Shown: positions 33,014 through 42,345, counted from the stretch's first letter. The stretch: 64,000 nt of DNA from Pseudomonadota bacterium (GCA_018819925.1 JAHJPG010000034.1:1-64000); one strand, 5' to 3'. Notes: generated from the letters alone by a model not told the origin. Made by a program: numbers and translations.

Positions 33014-35050
33014 TTACCTGGATATATCCATGATGATGTTCAGGTAATCATCGATCCTGGCCTTGACTCCCACCGGGATGACGGTGGTGGTGTCCAACTG
33101 CTCCACGATGGCCGGGCCGCGCAGCTTGGCGCCCGGGGGCAGGTCGCGCCGCCGGTAGACCGGGGTGTCCACGAAACCGCCGGCCTTTTCGAAGAACACC
33201 GGGCGCACTTGGCGGGGCTCGGGCATGACGGCCTGGTCGCCGTTGTCGGCCTTGTTGAAGGAAGGCATGGGCACCTTGCCGATGGCCGTGACCCGCAAGC
33301 CGTAGATTTCCACCACCTGGTCAGGGTTGGACCATGAGAACTGACGCTCGTGCTCGGCGTGGAACACCTCTAGGGCCTTGTCCAGGGTGGTGATGGGCCT
33401 GGGCACGTTCACCGCGAGCTGGCGCCACTGGCCGATGTAGCGGATATCCATGACCCGCTTCAGCTCCACCCGTTCGCCGGTCATCCCTTCCTGCTTCAGC
33501 AGTGCGCGGGCCTCGGCCTCCAACTGCTCGAAGATATCCTCGATCTCCTCGATCTGGGCGCTGGCCGAGGTGGCCAGGTAGGTCTTTTGCAGGTCGTGGC
33601 GCACGTCCACCAGCAGACAGCCCAGGGCGGCATGCACCCCGGGATAGCGGGGGATTATCACCGTGGGGATCTCCAACTCCCGGGCCAGGTAGGCGGCGTG
33701 CAGGGGGCCGGCTCCGCCGAATCCCACCAGGGCGAAATCCCGTGGGTCGTAGCCGCGCTGCACCGATATGAGCCTGAGGGCGTCGCACATGTTGGCGTTG
33801 GCCACCTTAAGGATGGAATAGGCGGCGTCCACCAGGCTCATGCCGTAGTGTTTGGCGATCTTATCCACCGCCGCCTCGGCCGCCTCCTTGCTGATCTGCA
33901 TGCCGCCTTCCAGCAGGTTGGTGTTAAGACGGCCCAATACCAGGTTGGCGTCGGTGTTGGTGGGCTCCATCCCGCCGGCTTGGTAGCAGGCGGGGCCAGG
34001 TTCGGCCCCGGCGCTTTGCGGCCCGTTGCGCAGGCTGCCGCCCGGGTCCACCCAGGCGATGGAGCCGCCGCCGGCCCCGATGGTGATCACCTCGATGCTG
34101 GGGTACATGATTGGATAGCCGAACTCCACCTGCCACTCGTTGGCCATGCGCAACTCGCCGCCGTAGGTCAGGCTGATGTCGGCGCTGGTGCCGCCCATGT
34201 CCAACCCCATGGCGTTGGGATAACCGCACAGCTGGGCGGTCTGGTTCATGGCGATGGCTCCGGCGGCTATGCCCGAACTGGCGATGCGGGAGGCGTAGCT
34301 GGTGACCGTTTCGGCCTTCATCACTCCGCCGCCGGAGTGCAGCACCAAAATATCGCCCTTGTAGCCCAGGCCCTTGAGCTTGCTGACCAGGTCCTTTAGG
34401 TAGTCGCTGACCACCGGGCCCAACACGGCGTTGATTACGCAGGTGGAGAAGCGTTCGTGTTCAAAGATGTCGGGAAGTAACTCGTTGGAGGTGCAGACGT
34501 AGGCTTCGGGCATCACCTCCTGCACGATCTGCTTCACGCGTTGTTCATGTTCTCCGTTCATGTAGGAGTTCATGAAGCAAACCGCCACCGCCTTCATGCC
34601 GCGTTTTTTGAATATCTCGGCTACCTGCCGGGCCTCGGTTTCATCAAGGGGCTTGACCACGTTGCCGCCGTAGTCGATGCGCTCGGTGACCTCCAAACGG
34701 TGACGCCGAGGCACATGGGGTGGGGCCACGTCCTTGTAGTGATCCCAAAGGTCGGGCTTGGTTGAGCGCCTGATTTCTATGACGTCCCGGAAGCCCTTGG
34801 TGTTGATCATTCCCGTCAGGGGTAGATTGCGGGTGATAAGGGCGTTGGTGCCCACCGTGGTGCCATGGGAGAAAAGCTGCACGTCCTGCATGGATATGCC
34901 CGCCTTTTCCATGCCGGCAACGATGGCTTCCGAAGGGTTGTGCGGCGTGGAAGGAACCTTTTGGACGATTACCTCGCCGAACTCTTCCTCGAATATAAAA
35001 ACATCGGTAAAAGTACCCCCCGTATCTACTGCCACCCTGTATTTACCCAC
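33014..35050 (-). CDS. hyuA: Hydantoinase/oxoprolinase A subunit (ASKHA ATPase)
   Basis: A 678-aa subunit with the acetate/sugar kinase-Hsp70-type ATP site: AVDTGGTFTD at about residues 7-16 and the second phosphate motif GLDMGGTSADISL. A longer frame runs to 35119, but GGGAGG five bases before the GTG at 35050 sets the start just before the conserved DTGGTFTD. It phosphorylates the amide oxygen to assist ring opening by HyuB. Relatives include 5-oxoprolinase, N-methylhydantoinase, acetone and acetophenone carboxylases, and the OplA/OplB lactamase. Confidence 0.93.
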   Translation of the reverse strand: MGKYRVAVDTGGTFTDVFIFEEEFGEVIVQKVPSTPHNPSEAIVAGMEKAGISMQDVQLFSHGTTVGTNALITRNLPLTGMINTKGFRDVIEIRRSTKPDLWDHYKDVAPPHVPRRHRLEVTERIDYGGNVVKPLDETEARQVAEIFKKRGMKAVAVCFMNSYMNGEHEQRVKQIVQEVMPEAYVCTSNELLPDIFEHERFSTCVINAVLGPVVSDYLKDLVSKLKGLGYKGDILVLHSGGGVMKAETVTSYASRIASSGIAAGAIAMNQTAQLCGYPNAMGLDMGGTSADISLTYGGELRMANEWQVEFGYPIMYPSIEVITIGAGGGSIAWVDPGGSLRNGPQSAGAEPGPACYQAGGMEPTNTDANLVLGRLNTNLLEGGMQISKEAAEAAVDKIAKHYGMSLVDAAYSILKVANANMCDALRLISVQRGYDPRDFALVGFGGAGPLHAAYLARELEIPTVIIPRYPGVHAALGCLLVDVRHDLQKTYLATSASAQIEEIEDIFEQLEAEARALLKQEGMTGERVELKRVMDIRYIGQWRQLAVNVPRPITTLDKALEVFHAEHERQFSWSNPDQVVEIYGLRVTAIGKVPMPSFNKADNGDQAVMPEPRQVRPVFFEKAGGFVDTPVYRRRDLPPGAKLRGPAIVEQLDTTTVIPVGVKARIDDYLNIIMDISR

Positions 35051-35093
35051 GTTGACCTCCCAGTCTGGTTTTGCGCTGTGTTTCCACCGGCGG

Positions 35094-36395
35094 CTACTCA
35101 AGCCCGCCCAAGCATTCATCCAAAATGGAGAATCCCCGGTCCAGTTCCTCCCGGCTGATCACCAAGGGCATCAGGGTCCTGATCACGTTGCCGAACTTGC
35201 CGCACGACAAAATCAACAGCCCCTTGTCCAGGCACCGCGACACCAAGGCTTTGGCCTGCTCGGAGGCCGGCGCCTTGGTTTCGCGGTCGCTGACCAACTC
35301 CATGGCCATCATGGGGCCCAGGCCCCGCACCTGGCCGATGATCTCGTATCGGTCGGCCAACTCCTGGTAGCGCGCCGCCAGGTCGGCGCCCAAGGCTTCG
35401 GCTTTTTCCAACAGGCCGTTTTCCAATTCATCCAACACGGCCAAGGCCGCCCGGCAGGAAATCGGGTTGCCCCCGTAGGTGCCGCCCAGGCCTCCGGCAT
35501 GCACCGAGTCCAGAATCTCGGCCCGGCCGATGATCGCGCCCAGGGGCATGCCCGCGGCCAGGGACTTGGCCGAGCTGATGATGTCGGGCTCCACTCCAAA
35601 GTGCTCGCTGGCGAACATCTTGCCGGTGCGGCCCATGCCGGCCTGCACCTCGTCCATGATGAAAAGAATTCCGTACTTCTCGCAAATGGCCTTGACCTTG
35701 GGGAAGTACTCCGGCGGGGGCACGATGAACCCGCCTTCCCCCTGCACCGGCTCCGCGATCACCGCCGCAACCCGGTCGCCGGGCACGTTGTCCATGAAGA
35801 ACTCCTCCAGGTAGTCGGCGCAGTGAACGCCGCAGGAGGGGTAGTCAAGGCCGAAGGGACAGCGGTAACAGTAGGCGAAATGAGCCCGGTAAACCTCGGG
35901 GCAGAAGGGATCGAAGCCGTATTTGTAGGGCATGACCTTGCTGGTCAGGGTCATGGCCATGTAGGTGCGGCCATGGAAGGCATTGTCAAAGGTGATGATG
36001 CCGCTGCGCTTGGTGGCGTAGCGGGCCACCTTGATGCAGTTCTCCACCGCCTCGGCGCCGCTGTTGACGAAATAGCTTTTCTTGGGGAAGTCACCGGGGG
36101 CCAGTTGGTTCAGCCGGCGGGCCAACTCCACATAGGAGTCGTATTGCACCACGTGGAAACAGGAATGGGTGAACTTGTCGGCCTGATCCTTTATGGCCTC
36201 GACCACCCTGGGCGAACCGTGCCCGACGTTCATTACCCCGATGCCGCCGGTGAAGTCCAGGTATTCTTTGCCCTCCACGTCGGTAAGCACCGCGCCCCGG
36301 GCGGACTTGGCGAAGATGGGATGAACGTTGAATGGCCCCGGGGGCACGTTTTGTTCCCGCAAAGCCATAAGCTCTTTGTTGGTCAATTGGTTCAT
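35094..36395 (-). CDS. gabT: Class III aminotransferase, 4-aminobutyrate aminotransferase-like
   Basis: A 433-aa PLP enzyme of the omega-aminotransferase group. VNSGAEAVENCIKVAR binds PLP phosphate, MDEVQAG carries the cofactor aspartate and SSAKSLAAG the Schiff-base lysine. The insert CYRCPFGLDYPSCG is typical of GABA aminotransferases of this lineage. The ATG at 36395 has GGGAGG seven bases upstream; an ATG at 36410 lies before that site. It should move an omega-amino group to 2-oxoglutarate, giving a semialdehyde and glutamate. The neighbouring GDH would recycle the glutamate. Confidence 0.9.
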   Translation of the reverse strand: MNQLTNKELMALREQNVPPGPFNVHPIFAKSARGAVLTDVEGKEYLDFTGGIGVMNVGHGSPRVVEAIKDQADKFTHSCFHVVQYDSYVELARRLNQLAPGDFPKKSYFVNSGAEAVENCIKVARYATKRSGIITFDNAFHGRTYMAMTLTSKVMPYKYGFDPFCPEVYRAHFAYCYRCPFGLDYPSCGVHCADYLEEFFMDNVPGDRVAAVIAEPVQGEGGFIVPPPEYFPKVKAICEKYGILFIMDEVQAGMGRTGKMFASEHFGVEPDIISSAKSLAAGMPLGAIIGRAEILDSVHAGGLGGTYGGNPISCRAALAVLDELENGLLEKAEALGADLAARYQELADRYEIIGQVRGLGPMMAMELVSDRETKAPASEQAKALVSRCLDKGLLILSCGKFGNVIRTLMPLVISREELDRGFSILDECLGGLE

Positions 36396-36448
36396 CTGCG
36401 AACCTCCCATGACGACAGAATCCGGACTCTATCTTTGATTGATGTTTC

Positions 36449-37714
36449 CTAGGGGAAGATGCCCCTGACCCGCTTGGCCTCGGCCACCCTTCCGATGGCC
36501 AGCATGTAGGCTGCGGTGCGCATGTTGATCTTTTCCTTTCGGGCGATGTCGTGCACCTCCTTGAAGGAGCGCACTAGGATGTCCCTGAGCTTTTTGTTGA
36601 CGTCTTCCTCGGTCCAGAAGAGCTTCTGCAGGTTCTGCACCCACTCGAAATACGACACCGTGACCCCGCCCGCATTGGCCAGGATGTCCGGCACCACGAA
36701 GATGCCCCGGTCATATAGGATGTCATCGGCAAAGGGACTGGTGGGGCCGTTGGCCCCCTCCACGATGATCCTGGCCTGGATCCGCTGTGCATTGCCAAGG
36801 CCGATCTGCCCCTCCAAAGCGGCTGGGATCAGCACCTCGCAGGGCAACTCCAAAAGCTCCTGGTTGGATATGGCCTGGGCCTCGGGATAGCTCAAAAGGT
36901 CGTCCGTGGCCAGGAAGTGAGCCTGCACCTTGCGGGGGTCCAGGCCCTTGGGGTTGTACAGGCCGCCCTGCACGTTGCTCAAACCCACGATAACCGCCCC
37001 GGCGTCGTGCAGTATCTCCGCGGCGTGGTAGCCCACGTTGCCCAGGCCCTGCACCACCACCCGGCAGCCGGCCAGATCAAGGCCCGTGGCCGCCGCCGCC
37101 TCGGCCATCACGTACACGCATCCCTGGCTGGTGGCCTTGAGCCTTCCCAGGGAGCCCCCGATGGACAGGGGCTTGCCGGTGACCACGCTGTTGCAGGTGT
37201 GCCCCTTGAAAACGCTGTAGGTGTCCACCACCCAGGCCATTACCTGGGGGTCGGTGTTCACGTCCGGGGCGGGGATGTCCTGCTCCGGACCGATGATGGG
37301 CGATATCTCCCAGATGTAGCGCCGGGTGAGGCGCTCCTTTTCGGCCAGGCTCATGGCGCCGGGGTCACAGGTGACTCCGCCCTTGGCCCCGCCGAAGGGG
37401 ATGTCCACCACCGCGCACTTCCAGGTCATCCAACCGGCCAGGGCGCGCACCTCGTCCAGATCCACCTGGGGATGGTAGCGGATGCCGCCTTTGCCCGGCC
37501 CGCGCAGGGTGTTGTGCTGCACCCGGTAGCCTGAGAGGTGAACGATTGTTCCATTATCAAGGCGAAGGGGGAAACGGACCGAAAATTCGCGGCGGGGAGC
37601 TTTGATCTTCTCCAGAATCCAGGGTTCTACTTGCAGATGTTGGGCGGCGATATCGAATTGAAGATTGTGCATGTCCAGGGGTTTTTGTTCGTCGTATAGG
37701 CTCCGATCAATCAT
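36449..37714 (-). CDS. gdhA: Glutamate dehydrogenase (Glu/Leu/Phe/Val dehydrogenase family)
   Basis: A 421-aa enzyme with the substrate-binding block GKGGIRYHP and KCAVVDIPFGGAKGG, the NAD-binding GLGNVGYHAAEIL, and ANAGGVTVSYFEWVQN near the end. Size and motifs fit the catabolic NAD-dependent Gdh group. The start is the ATG at 37714 with GAGGAA upstream, not the ATG at 37750. It is the first gene of the gdh-gabT-hyuA-hyuB unit. Releasing ammonia from glutamate would regenerate 2-oxoglutarate for the aminotransferase. Confidence 0.93.
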   Translation of the reverse strand: MIDRSLYDEQKPLDMHNLQFDIAAQHLQVEPWILEKIKAPRREFSVRFPLRLDNGTIVHLSGYRVQHNTLRGPGKGGIRYHPQVDLDEVRALAGWMTWKCAVVDIPFGGAKGGVTCDPGAMSLAEKERLTRRYIWEISPIIGPEQDIPAPDVNTDPQVMAWVVDTYSVFKGHTCNSVVTGKPLSIGGSLGRLKATSQGCVYVMAEAAAATGLDLAGCRVVVQGLGNVGYHAAEILHDAGAVIVGLSNVQGGLYNPKGLDPRKVQAHFLATDDLLSYPEAQAISNQELLELPCEVLIPAALEGQIGLGNAQRIQARIIVEGANGPTSPFADDILYDRGIFVVPDILANAGGVTVSYFEWVQNLQKLFWTEEDVNKKLRDILVRSFKEVHDIARKEKINMRTAAYMLAIGRVAEAKRVRGIFP

Positions 37715-38256
37715 GCGCGCTTCCTCTCTGTACCCAGGAAACCTCAGCATCCATCAAACAACTGACCCTTCGACGACTGATGGTCTGACCGCGGCTGGCG
37801 CTTTTTTGAGCCACACCATCAACTCTAACCGGGCTACTCTCCACTCAACTCCATAATCAGGATCATCTACGGGCAACAAGGCAGCCTGGCTGACAAATCC
37901 ACAAGTTCGCAAATCAGGGGCCTTGCCCCCGCCTGTGAAGTCAATGAAAGTGGCTCGCTGCAAACCCAAGTTGATACCGGCTTTGCTTCGCCGGCATGAC
38001 AAGCTATTGGCAATTATCTAGCGAAATCCTTGCCAACTAAGTTTTCAGGAGGGGAAATTGAGAGACAAGCGATTGTAATTAAATACTATTAAATTATTCG
38101 ACCAGGGCGAAAAAGCCCTAACCTGAGAGGCTATTTAAAATACAAAAATGAATAACACGAGCGGGAAAATGGCGGCAGATCTGTTAATAGCAATTAAATA
38201 CTGTAGGTTATGTGGCTATTCATTATTGTATAAGTGATTCAATTATGAATAGAGAT
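37715..38256 (-). other. Intergenic region between sigma-54 activator and gdh
   Basis: These 542 bases carry no credible gene. The half nearest the activator gene (38040-38256) is AT-rich. A candidate sigma-54 promoter for gdh lies at 37872-37887 on the minus strand. An AGGGC/GCCCT repeat near 38104 could weakly terminate the activator message. Confidence 0.45.
37872..37887 (-). promoter_or_regulatory. Candidate sigma-54 (-24/-12) promoter for the gdh-gabT-hyuAB operon
   Basis: Read on the minus strand: AGGCTGCCTTGTTGCC, with GG and GC ten bases apart and TTGC at -12, close to the consensus TGGCAC-N5-TTGC. The next gene upstream encodes a sigma-54 activator, which supports the reading. The leader would be about 150 bases. 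Short motif, so uncertain. Confidence 0.35.
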
Positions 38257-39633
38257 TTATGGCTGCTTTTTGCGGGCCACAGTGGCTTGGCTTACCCCCA
38301 AAACCTCCGCCGCCCGTGCCTGGGTGCCGTATTTGGCCAGAGCCAAGGTGATCATGGCCTGTTCGAATTCCCTTACTGCGTTCTTAAGATTATTACCCCT
38401 GGCCAGTTGGGCGCCCGCGTCCATCTGGCTAACGCGCCGGATCATCTTGGACGGCAAATCAACAAGCTCGATTACGTGCCCCCGGCTCATTACCACCAGG
38501 CGCTCCAGAAGATTTTCCAGCTCCCGTACGTTTCCCGGCCAATCGTATTGCATCAGGCTTTCCAGCACCGGAGCGCTGATCTCCTTGGCATTGCCGTGTT
38601 TCTTGTTGAATCTTTTCAGGAAGTGACCCGCCAGCAAGGGGATGTCTTCCGCTCGCTCTTTCAAGGAGGGAACATGAATGGGAACCACGTTTATCCGGTA
38701 GTAAAGGTCTTCCCTGAAACGGCCCGCCGCCACCTCCACCTCCAGGTCCAAGTTTGTGGCCGTCACTACCCTGGCGCTCACCCGTATGGATCCACTCCCC
38801 CCCACCCGAATCATCTCTCCTTTTTCCAGAAAACGAAGAAGCTTATGTTGCACTTCCATGGGAATCAGGGCGATCTCGTCTAAAAAAATAGTGCCCTGGT
38901 CGGCGAGTTCCAGCAGGCCGATTTTGCCGCCGGCTTTGGCTCCGGTGAAAGCGCCCCCCTCATAGCCGAAAAGCTCCGACTCGAAAAGAGTTGCTGGTAT
39001 GGCCCCGCAGTCGATGCGGGTGAAGGGCTTGCCGTGGCGGCCGGAAAGCCGGTGGATGGCGTTGGCCAACAGGCCCTTGCCAGTACCCGACTCGCCGGTG
39101 AGGAGCACAGTGGTCTTGAAGGGCGCCACATGGCTTGCCGCGGCCAGCATGCCGCGCACCAGGGGCGAGTTTCCCACCACCTCGTAGGTGGCGGATTTTT
39201 CAAGGTCGCGCTTTAACAACTCGCTTTCATAACGCTGGGCTCGAGCCTCCTTTTCCAGCAACTGGTGGCGCAGGTTGTCCAACTCGGTGATATCGCGGTC
39301 GTTGGTGACCACCAGGACCACATTGCCCGATCCGTCGAAAATCGGGCTGCCGGTGACCAGGAGCTTTTTACCGGTGGTGCGAACCTCCTGCATCATGGTT
39401 ACCTGGCGCTTGTGCCTCAGCACTTCCGAGGTAACGGTCTTGTCTTTTATGACGCCGTGGGTTACGAGACTGTCCACGAATTGCCCGATGTAGTCAGAGA
39501 CCTTGATGCCGTTCATGCGCTCGGCGGCGGGATTACAGCGCAAAATTCTCCCCTGGCCGTCGCATATCCAGATGCCGTCAAAGGAAGAGTTGAAGATGGC
39601 CTCGAACTGTTCCTGGATCAGGTCCTCGTACAC
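38257..39633 (-). CDS. Sigma-54-dependent transcriptional activator with PAS sensor
   Basis: A 458-aa enhancer-binding protein. A PAS domain (about residues 8-120) senses a ligand, followed by a short coiled linker. The AAA+ domain has Walker A GESGTGKG (180-187), GAFTGA (227-232, contacts sigma-54), Walker B in GTIFLDE (about 247-253) and the R-finger region RFREDLYYRINV. A Fis-type helix-turn-helix closes the chain (RAAEVLGVSQATVARK). The GTG start has GGAGG seven bases upstream. The likely target is the gdh-gabT-hyuAB unit just downstream and perhaps the symporter. Confidence 0.93.
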   Translation of the reverse strand: MYEDLIQEQFEAIFNSSFDGIWICDGQGRILRCNPAAERMNGIKVSDYIGQFVDSLVTHGVIKDKTVTSEVLRHKRQVTMMQEVRTTGKKLLVTGSPIFDGSGNVVLVVTNDRDITELDNLRHQLLEKEARAQRYESELLKRDLEKSATYEVVGNSPLVRGMLAAASHVAPFKTTVLLTGESGTGKGLLANAIHRLSGRHGKPFTRIDCGAIPATLFESELFGYEGGAFTGAKAGGKIGLLELADQGTIFLDEIALIPMEVQHKLLRFLEKGEMIRVGGSGSIRVSARVVTATNLDLEVEVAAGRFREDLYYRINVVPIHVPSLKERAEDIPLLAGHFLKRFNKKHGNAKEISAPVLESLMQYDWPGNVRELENLLERLVVMSRGHVIELVDLPSKMIRRVSQMDAGAQLARGNNLKNAVREFEQAMITLALAKYGTQARAAEVLGVSQATVARKKQP

Positions 39634-39681
39634 TGTTTAGCCTCCGATGAAATACCGTGAACAGGTTCATTCCATCTAGGG

Positions 39682-39700
39682 TTGGAACAAGTTGTTCCAA
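39682..39700. promoter_or_regulatory. 19-base perfect palindrome upstream of the sigma-54 activator
   Basis: TTGGAACAAGTTGTTCCAA has two exact 9-base arms around a central G. It sits 49 bases upstream of the activator's GTG start and just after the exonuclease stop. It is a strong candidate for an activator-binding site or another operator. The AT-rich arms and absence of a T-run argue against a terminator. Confidence 0.55.
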
Positions 39701-39704
39701 GGCG

Positions 39705-40430
39705 TCAAATTATGCCCGCCGACCATACCAGCCGCCCCAGGGAGCATTTGGCCCCACCAAAATCGTTTTCCAGGCATTTTAAGAAAATTTCAGCGGTCAT
39801 CACCGCGTCGCCGATGGCGGTGTGGCGGTCGCCCACCCTGATACCCATCTCCCGGGCAAGCTTGCCCAAACCCATGCCGGCGGGGATGCCCATGGGAGCG
39901 AAGGGCAACATGGGGGGCCGCACCTTGTGGTGCCGGCACATCAACTCGGTGTCCAGCACCAGGTTTTGCAAGTTAAAGCCATGGGCCTTGCGCATGGCCA
40001 GGTTGAGAAAGTGCAGGTCGAACTTGGCGTGATGGGCGATGAGAATGTCGCCTCCGAGATAGGCCAGGAAATCGGAAAAAACCTCCTCGAAGCACCTCGC
40101 GTCGGCCACCATTTCCGGAGCTATACCGTGGATTTGCTGGGATTCGCTGGATATCCGGCAACCGGGATTTACCAGTTCGTAGAAAAAATCTTCGGCCAGG
40201 GTTCCGCCTTGCTCCAAGCGAACCGCGCCCACGCTGAGAACCCGGTCCCGGGCCAGACTAAGGCCGGTGGTCTCCAGATCAACCACCACGTAGCGGCAGG
40301 ACAAAGCTTTGTAGGCGCCCCTAAGGCCGTCAAGGGCGTGAATGTTACGCTCCGCCAGCGAATCAATACCTTGGTTCCTGAGGCGTCTTTGCAGCAGGCG
40401 GTTACGCAAGCGGGCCACGGCTAGTTGCAC
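39705..40430 (-). CDS. DnaQ-like 3'-5' exonuclease
   Basis: A 241-aa DEDDh exonuclease. ExoI motif DLETTG (D51, E53), ExoII aspartate in AHHAKFDLHFL, and the late H...D pair in HTAIGDAVMTAEIF are all visible. Such stand-alone proteins often follow DUF294 nucleotidyltransferase genes, as here. The GTG start lies four bases from the previous stop, so translation is coupled. Role in DNA repair or nucleotide signalling is unknown. Confidence 0.85.
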   Translation of the reverse strand: MQLAVARLRNRLLQRRLRNQGIDSLAERNIHALDGLRGAYKALSCRYVVVDLETTGLSLARDRVLSVGAVRLEQGGTLAEDFFYELVNPGCRISSESQQIHGIAPEMVADARCFEEVFSDFLAYLGGDILIAHHAKFDLHFLNLAMRKAHGFNLQNLVLDTELMCRHHKVRPPMLPFAPMGIPAGMGLGKLAREMGIRVGDRHTAIGDAVMTAEIFLKCLENDFGGAKCSLGRLVWSAGII

Positions 40431-40433
40431 GCC

Positions 40434-41549
40434 TTACACCTCCAGTACGAACTGGGTCTGATAGCGAAACTTCATGGTGTCTTGCAAACGGTTGATAAGC
40501 GCGAAGCTCTCCTTGAGCATCATGCGCCGGAAGTTGCTGAGTTCATCGGGGTTCAGGTAGTTGTCCGGCACGCGCCCCTCGGCCCGGGCGTCCAGGTGCA
40601 GGGCGATCTTGACCAGGGTCAAAAAGCTGTAGGCTTCGCGCAGATCGTTGATGAAGCGGCTGCCCAGCACCTGACGCACCGGCTCCGCCTCCAGGCGTTC
40701 AAGGGTGTTGGTCGCCCTGATGTTAAAATCCAGGGCCATGATCCGAGCCGCGTCAACCACCGGCGTCAGGCCTCGCATCTTGATGTTGATCTTGCCCTTG
40801 TGCTCGCCGCTTTTCTCCACCACCAACTGGCGAAACATGCTCAGGGGAGGCACATTCTCCAGGGAATTCTTGGCCATGAAACGCAGAAAATGTGGCGTCT
40901 CCTTGATGGCCTGGTCAATCTCCTCCCTCAGTTCGGCCAAAAAATTCCGTTCCTGGTAGATCGGCCTGAAATCGAAAAAAATGCTGATCATGCGCAGGGT
41001 GTGGGGATTGGGGTCGCGCACCCAGCCCATGAAAAGGCTGCGCCAGGCACTTTCGGATTGGCAATAGGCGGGATTGGAAGCCATGATGTCGCCCGGGCAA
41101 GGCGGGAACCCGCAGCGCACCAGACCATCCACCATCTGCTTAGATAAATTCAAAAACCACTTTTGGGTTTCCTGTTCCCGGGATGCGGGTACGTCCTGGT
41201 AGGCCAGGGCGTTGTCCTGGTCGGTCCTGAGGGCCTGCTCCAGGCGGCCTTCGCTGCCCAGGGATATCCAGGTGAAGGGTGACGGGGGCCGGCCCCCGCC
41301 CTGCTCCAATATCCGGTCAAGGATGATTTTGAGAAGCTTGAGGGTTATGCGGTCGTTGAAGTCGGTAACCAGGCGGGTCATGCGTTTGGCGGAGCGTCCC
41401 TCGGCCAAACGCTTTTCCAGAATCCGGTCCGCCTGGGGCCGGATGGCCACAAGGTCCTCGATAGTGGCCGCGCCGTCAATGGCTTCGATGAGTACATCGG
41501 GCGATACCACCTCGTCGGTGCTGAGCCAGTCGCCGCCAACAATATCCAT
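40434..41549 (-). CDS. DUF294 nucleotidyltransferase (GlnD-like) protein
   Basis: A 371-aa protein with a nucleotidyltransferase active site (LGSEGR, then D-x-D in TDQDNAL) and the DUF294 C-terminal domain that usually follows it. The N-terminal CBS or cyclic-nucleotide domains found in many relatives are absent. The frame is open back to an ATG at 41657 without a ribosome site; the ATG at 41549 has GGGGTG upstream and begins MDIVGGDWLSTDEVV, so it is preferred. It probably modifies a protein or nucleotide; partner unknown. Confidence 0.8.
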   Translation of the reverse strand: MDIVGGDWLSTDEVVSPDVLIEAIDGAATIEDLVAIRPQADRILEKRLAEGRSAKRMTRLVTDFNDRITLKLLKIILDRILEQGGGRPPSPFTWISLGSEGRLEQALRTDQDNALAYQDVPASREQETQKWFLNLSKQMVDGLVRCGFPPCPGDIMASNPAYCQSESAWRSLFMGWVRDPNPHTLRMISIFFDFRPIYQERNFLAELREEIDQAIKETPHFLRFMAKNSLENVPPLSMFRQLVVEKSGEHKGKINIKMRGLTPVVDAARIMALDFNIRATNTLERLEAEPVRQVLGSRFINDLREAYSFLTLVKIALHLDARAEGRVPDNYLNPDELSNFRRMMLKESFALINRLQDTMKFRYQTQFVLEV

Positions 41550-41657
41550 TTTCACCCCGCGCAATTCCCGCCCGGCAACCGCGCCATAACGTCGCCGGCC
41601 CCGGGCGTCCATCAATATTTTTCTCGCTCTCGGGCGTTTGAAGTAATTGTATATCAT

Positions 41658-42015
41658 CGTTGCGGGTAGTTAGAAGCAGAACCGCCGGCCAGCGCCCAGC
41701 CGCGAGCTAAAATCAAATCTTGTAGCTGGGGGGTTTGAAAAAAGGCGGCTTGTCCTGGCGAGTTGAAGGAACTCGCCAACTTCCCGAGGGAAGCGGAGTA
41801 TACGCTCCAGGGGTAATGCTCAGGGTTTAGCGGCCGTCTTGGACCGGATTGGGTGGCCGGGATGGCCCGGAATACGCACCTGCCCCCAAAAGATGGTCTT
41901 GGACGTCTCCCGCTGGCGCTGGCGGCGGGACTGTCGGATTGTCTGTGTATGAGCCATTCGTGGTTGAGGTTTGCTTTAACACATTCCCACGGCTTGTAGC
42001 CGGTGGTAAAAGTAG
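41658..42015. other. Gene-free stretch before the MBL pseudogene
   Basis: About 360 bases separate the DUF294 frame from the recognisable part of the MBL-fold remnant. It may contain unrecognisable debris of the same gene. I see no signal I can support. Confidence 0.35.
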
Positions 42016-42259
42016 GATGGCAAATTGCTTCATGGCCGAGGACCACATCCTGGGGGACATCACCCCCAACATCCAGTGCCGGAAGGACGACTACGACCCC
42101 ATGGTCAACCACCTGAACAGACCTGGGAGGATTTCCCGGTGGCGCAAAAGTGGTTCGCCACCGGCGAGGGCCATGGCCCATTTGCGCTATCTGGAGAACA
42201 AGCAGGACATCGTTCGGGGCCAGCAGGACGGGGTCAGGGTCTACGGGCTGCGGGGGTAG
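42016..42259 (+). pseudogene. Remnant of an MBL-fold metallo-hydrolase gene
   Basis: One frame reads FMAEDHILGDITPNIQ and DPMVNHLN, like the HILGDITPNI segment near the end of MBL-fold hydrolases. A second frame then gives TWEDFPVAQKWFATGE. The first frame resumes with AMAHLRYLENKQDIV and ends VRVYGL, as in the C-terminal winged-helix part of the same family. The catalytic HxHxDH part and the stretch between these pieces are missing. It is the shattered 3' end of a gene. Confidence 0.6.
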
Positions 42260-42345
42260 GGGGGGGCTTTAGGTAAAACAAACCAAGTGGAGGAGGTTGG
42301 TAATAAAAAAATAATATGCCGGTGCTTGTCCAAATGTTTACTTGG

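Noticed and set aside
38012-38025. A plus-strand sigma-54-like GG-N10-GC match (TGGCAATTATCTAGCG)
   Set aside because: There is no plus-strand gene downstream for it to drive; the neighbours are on the minus strand.
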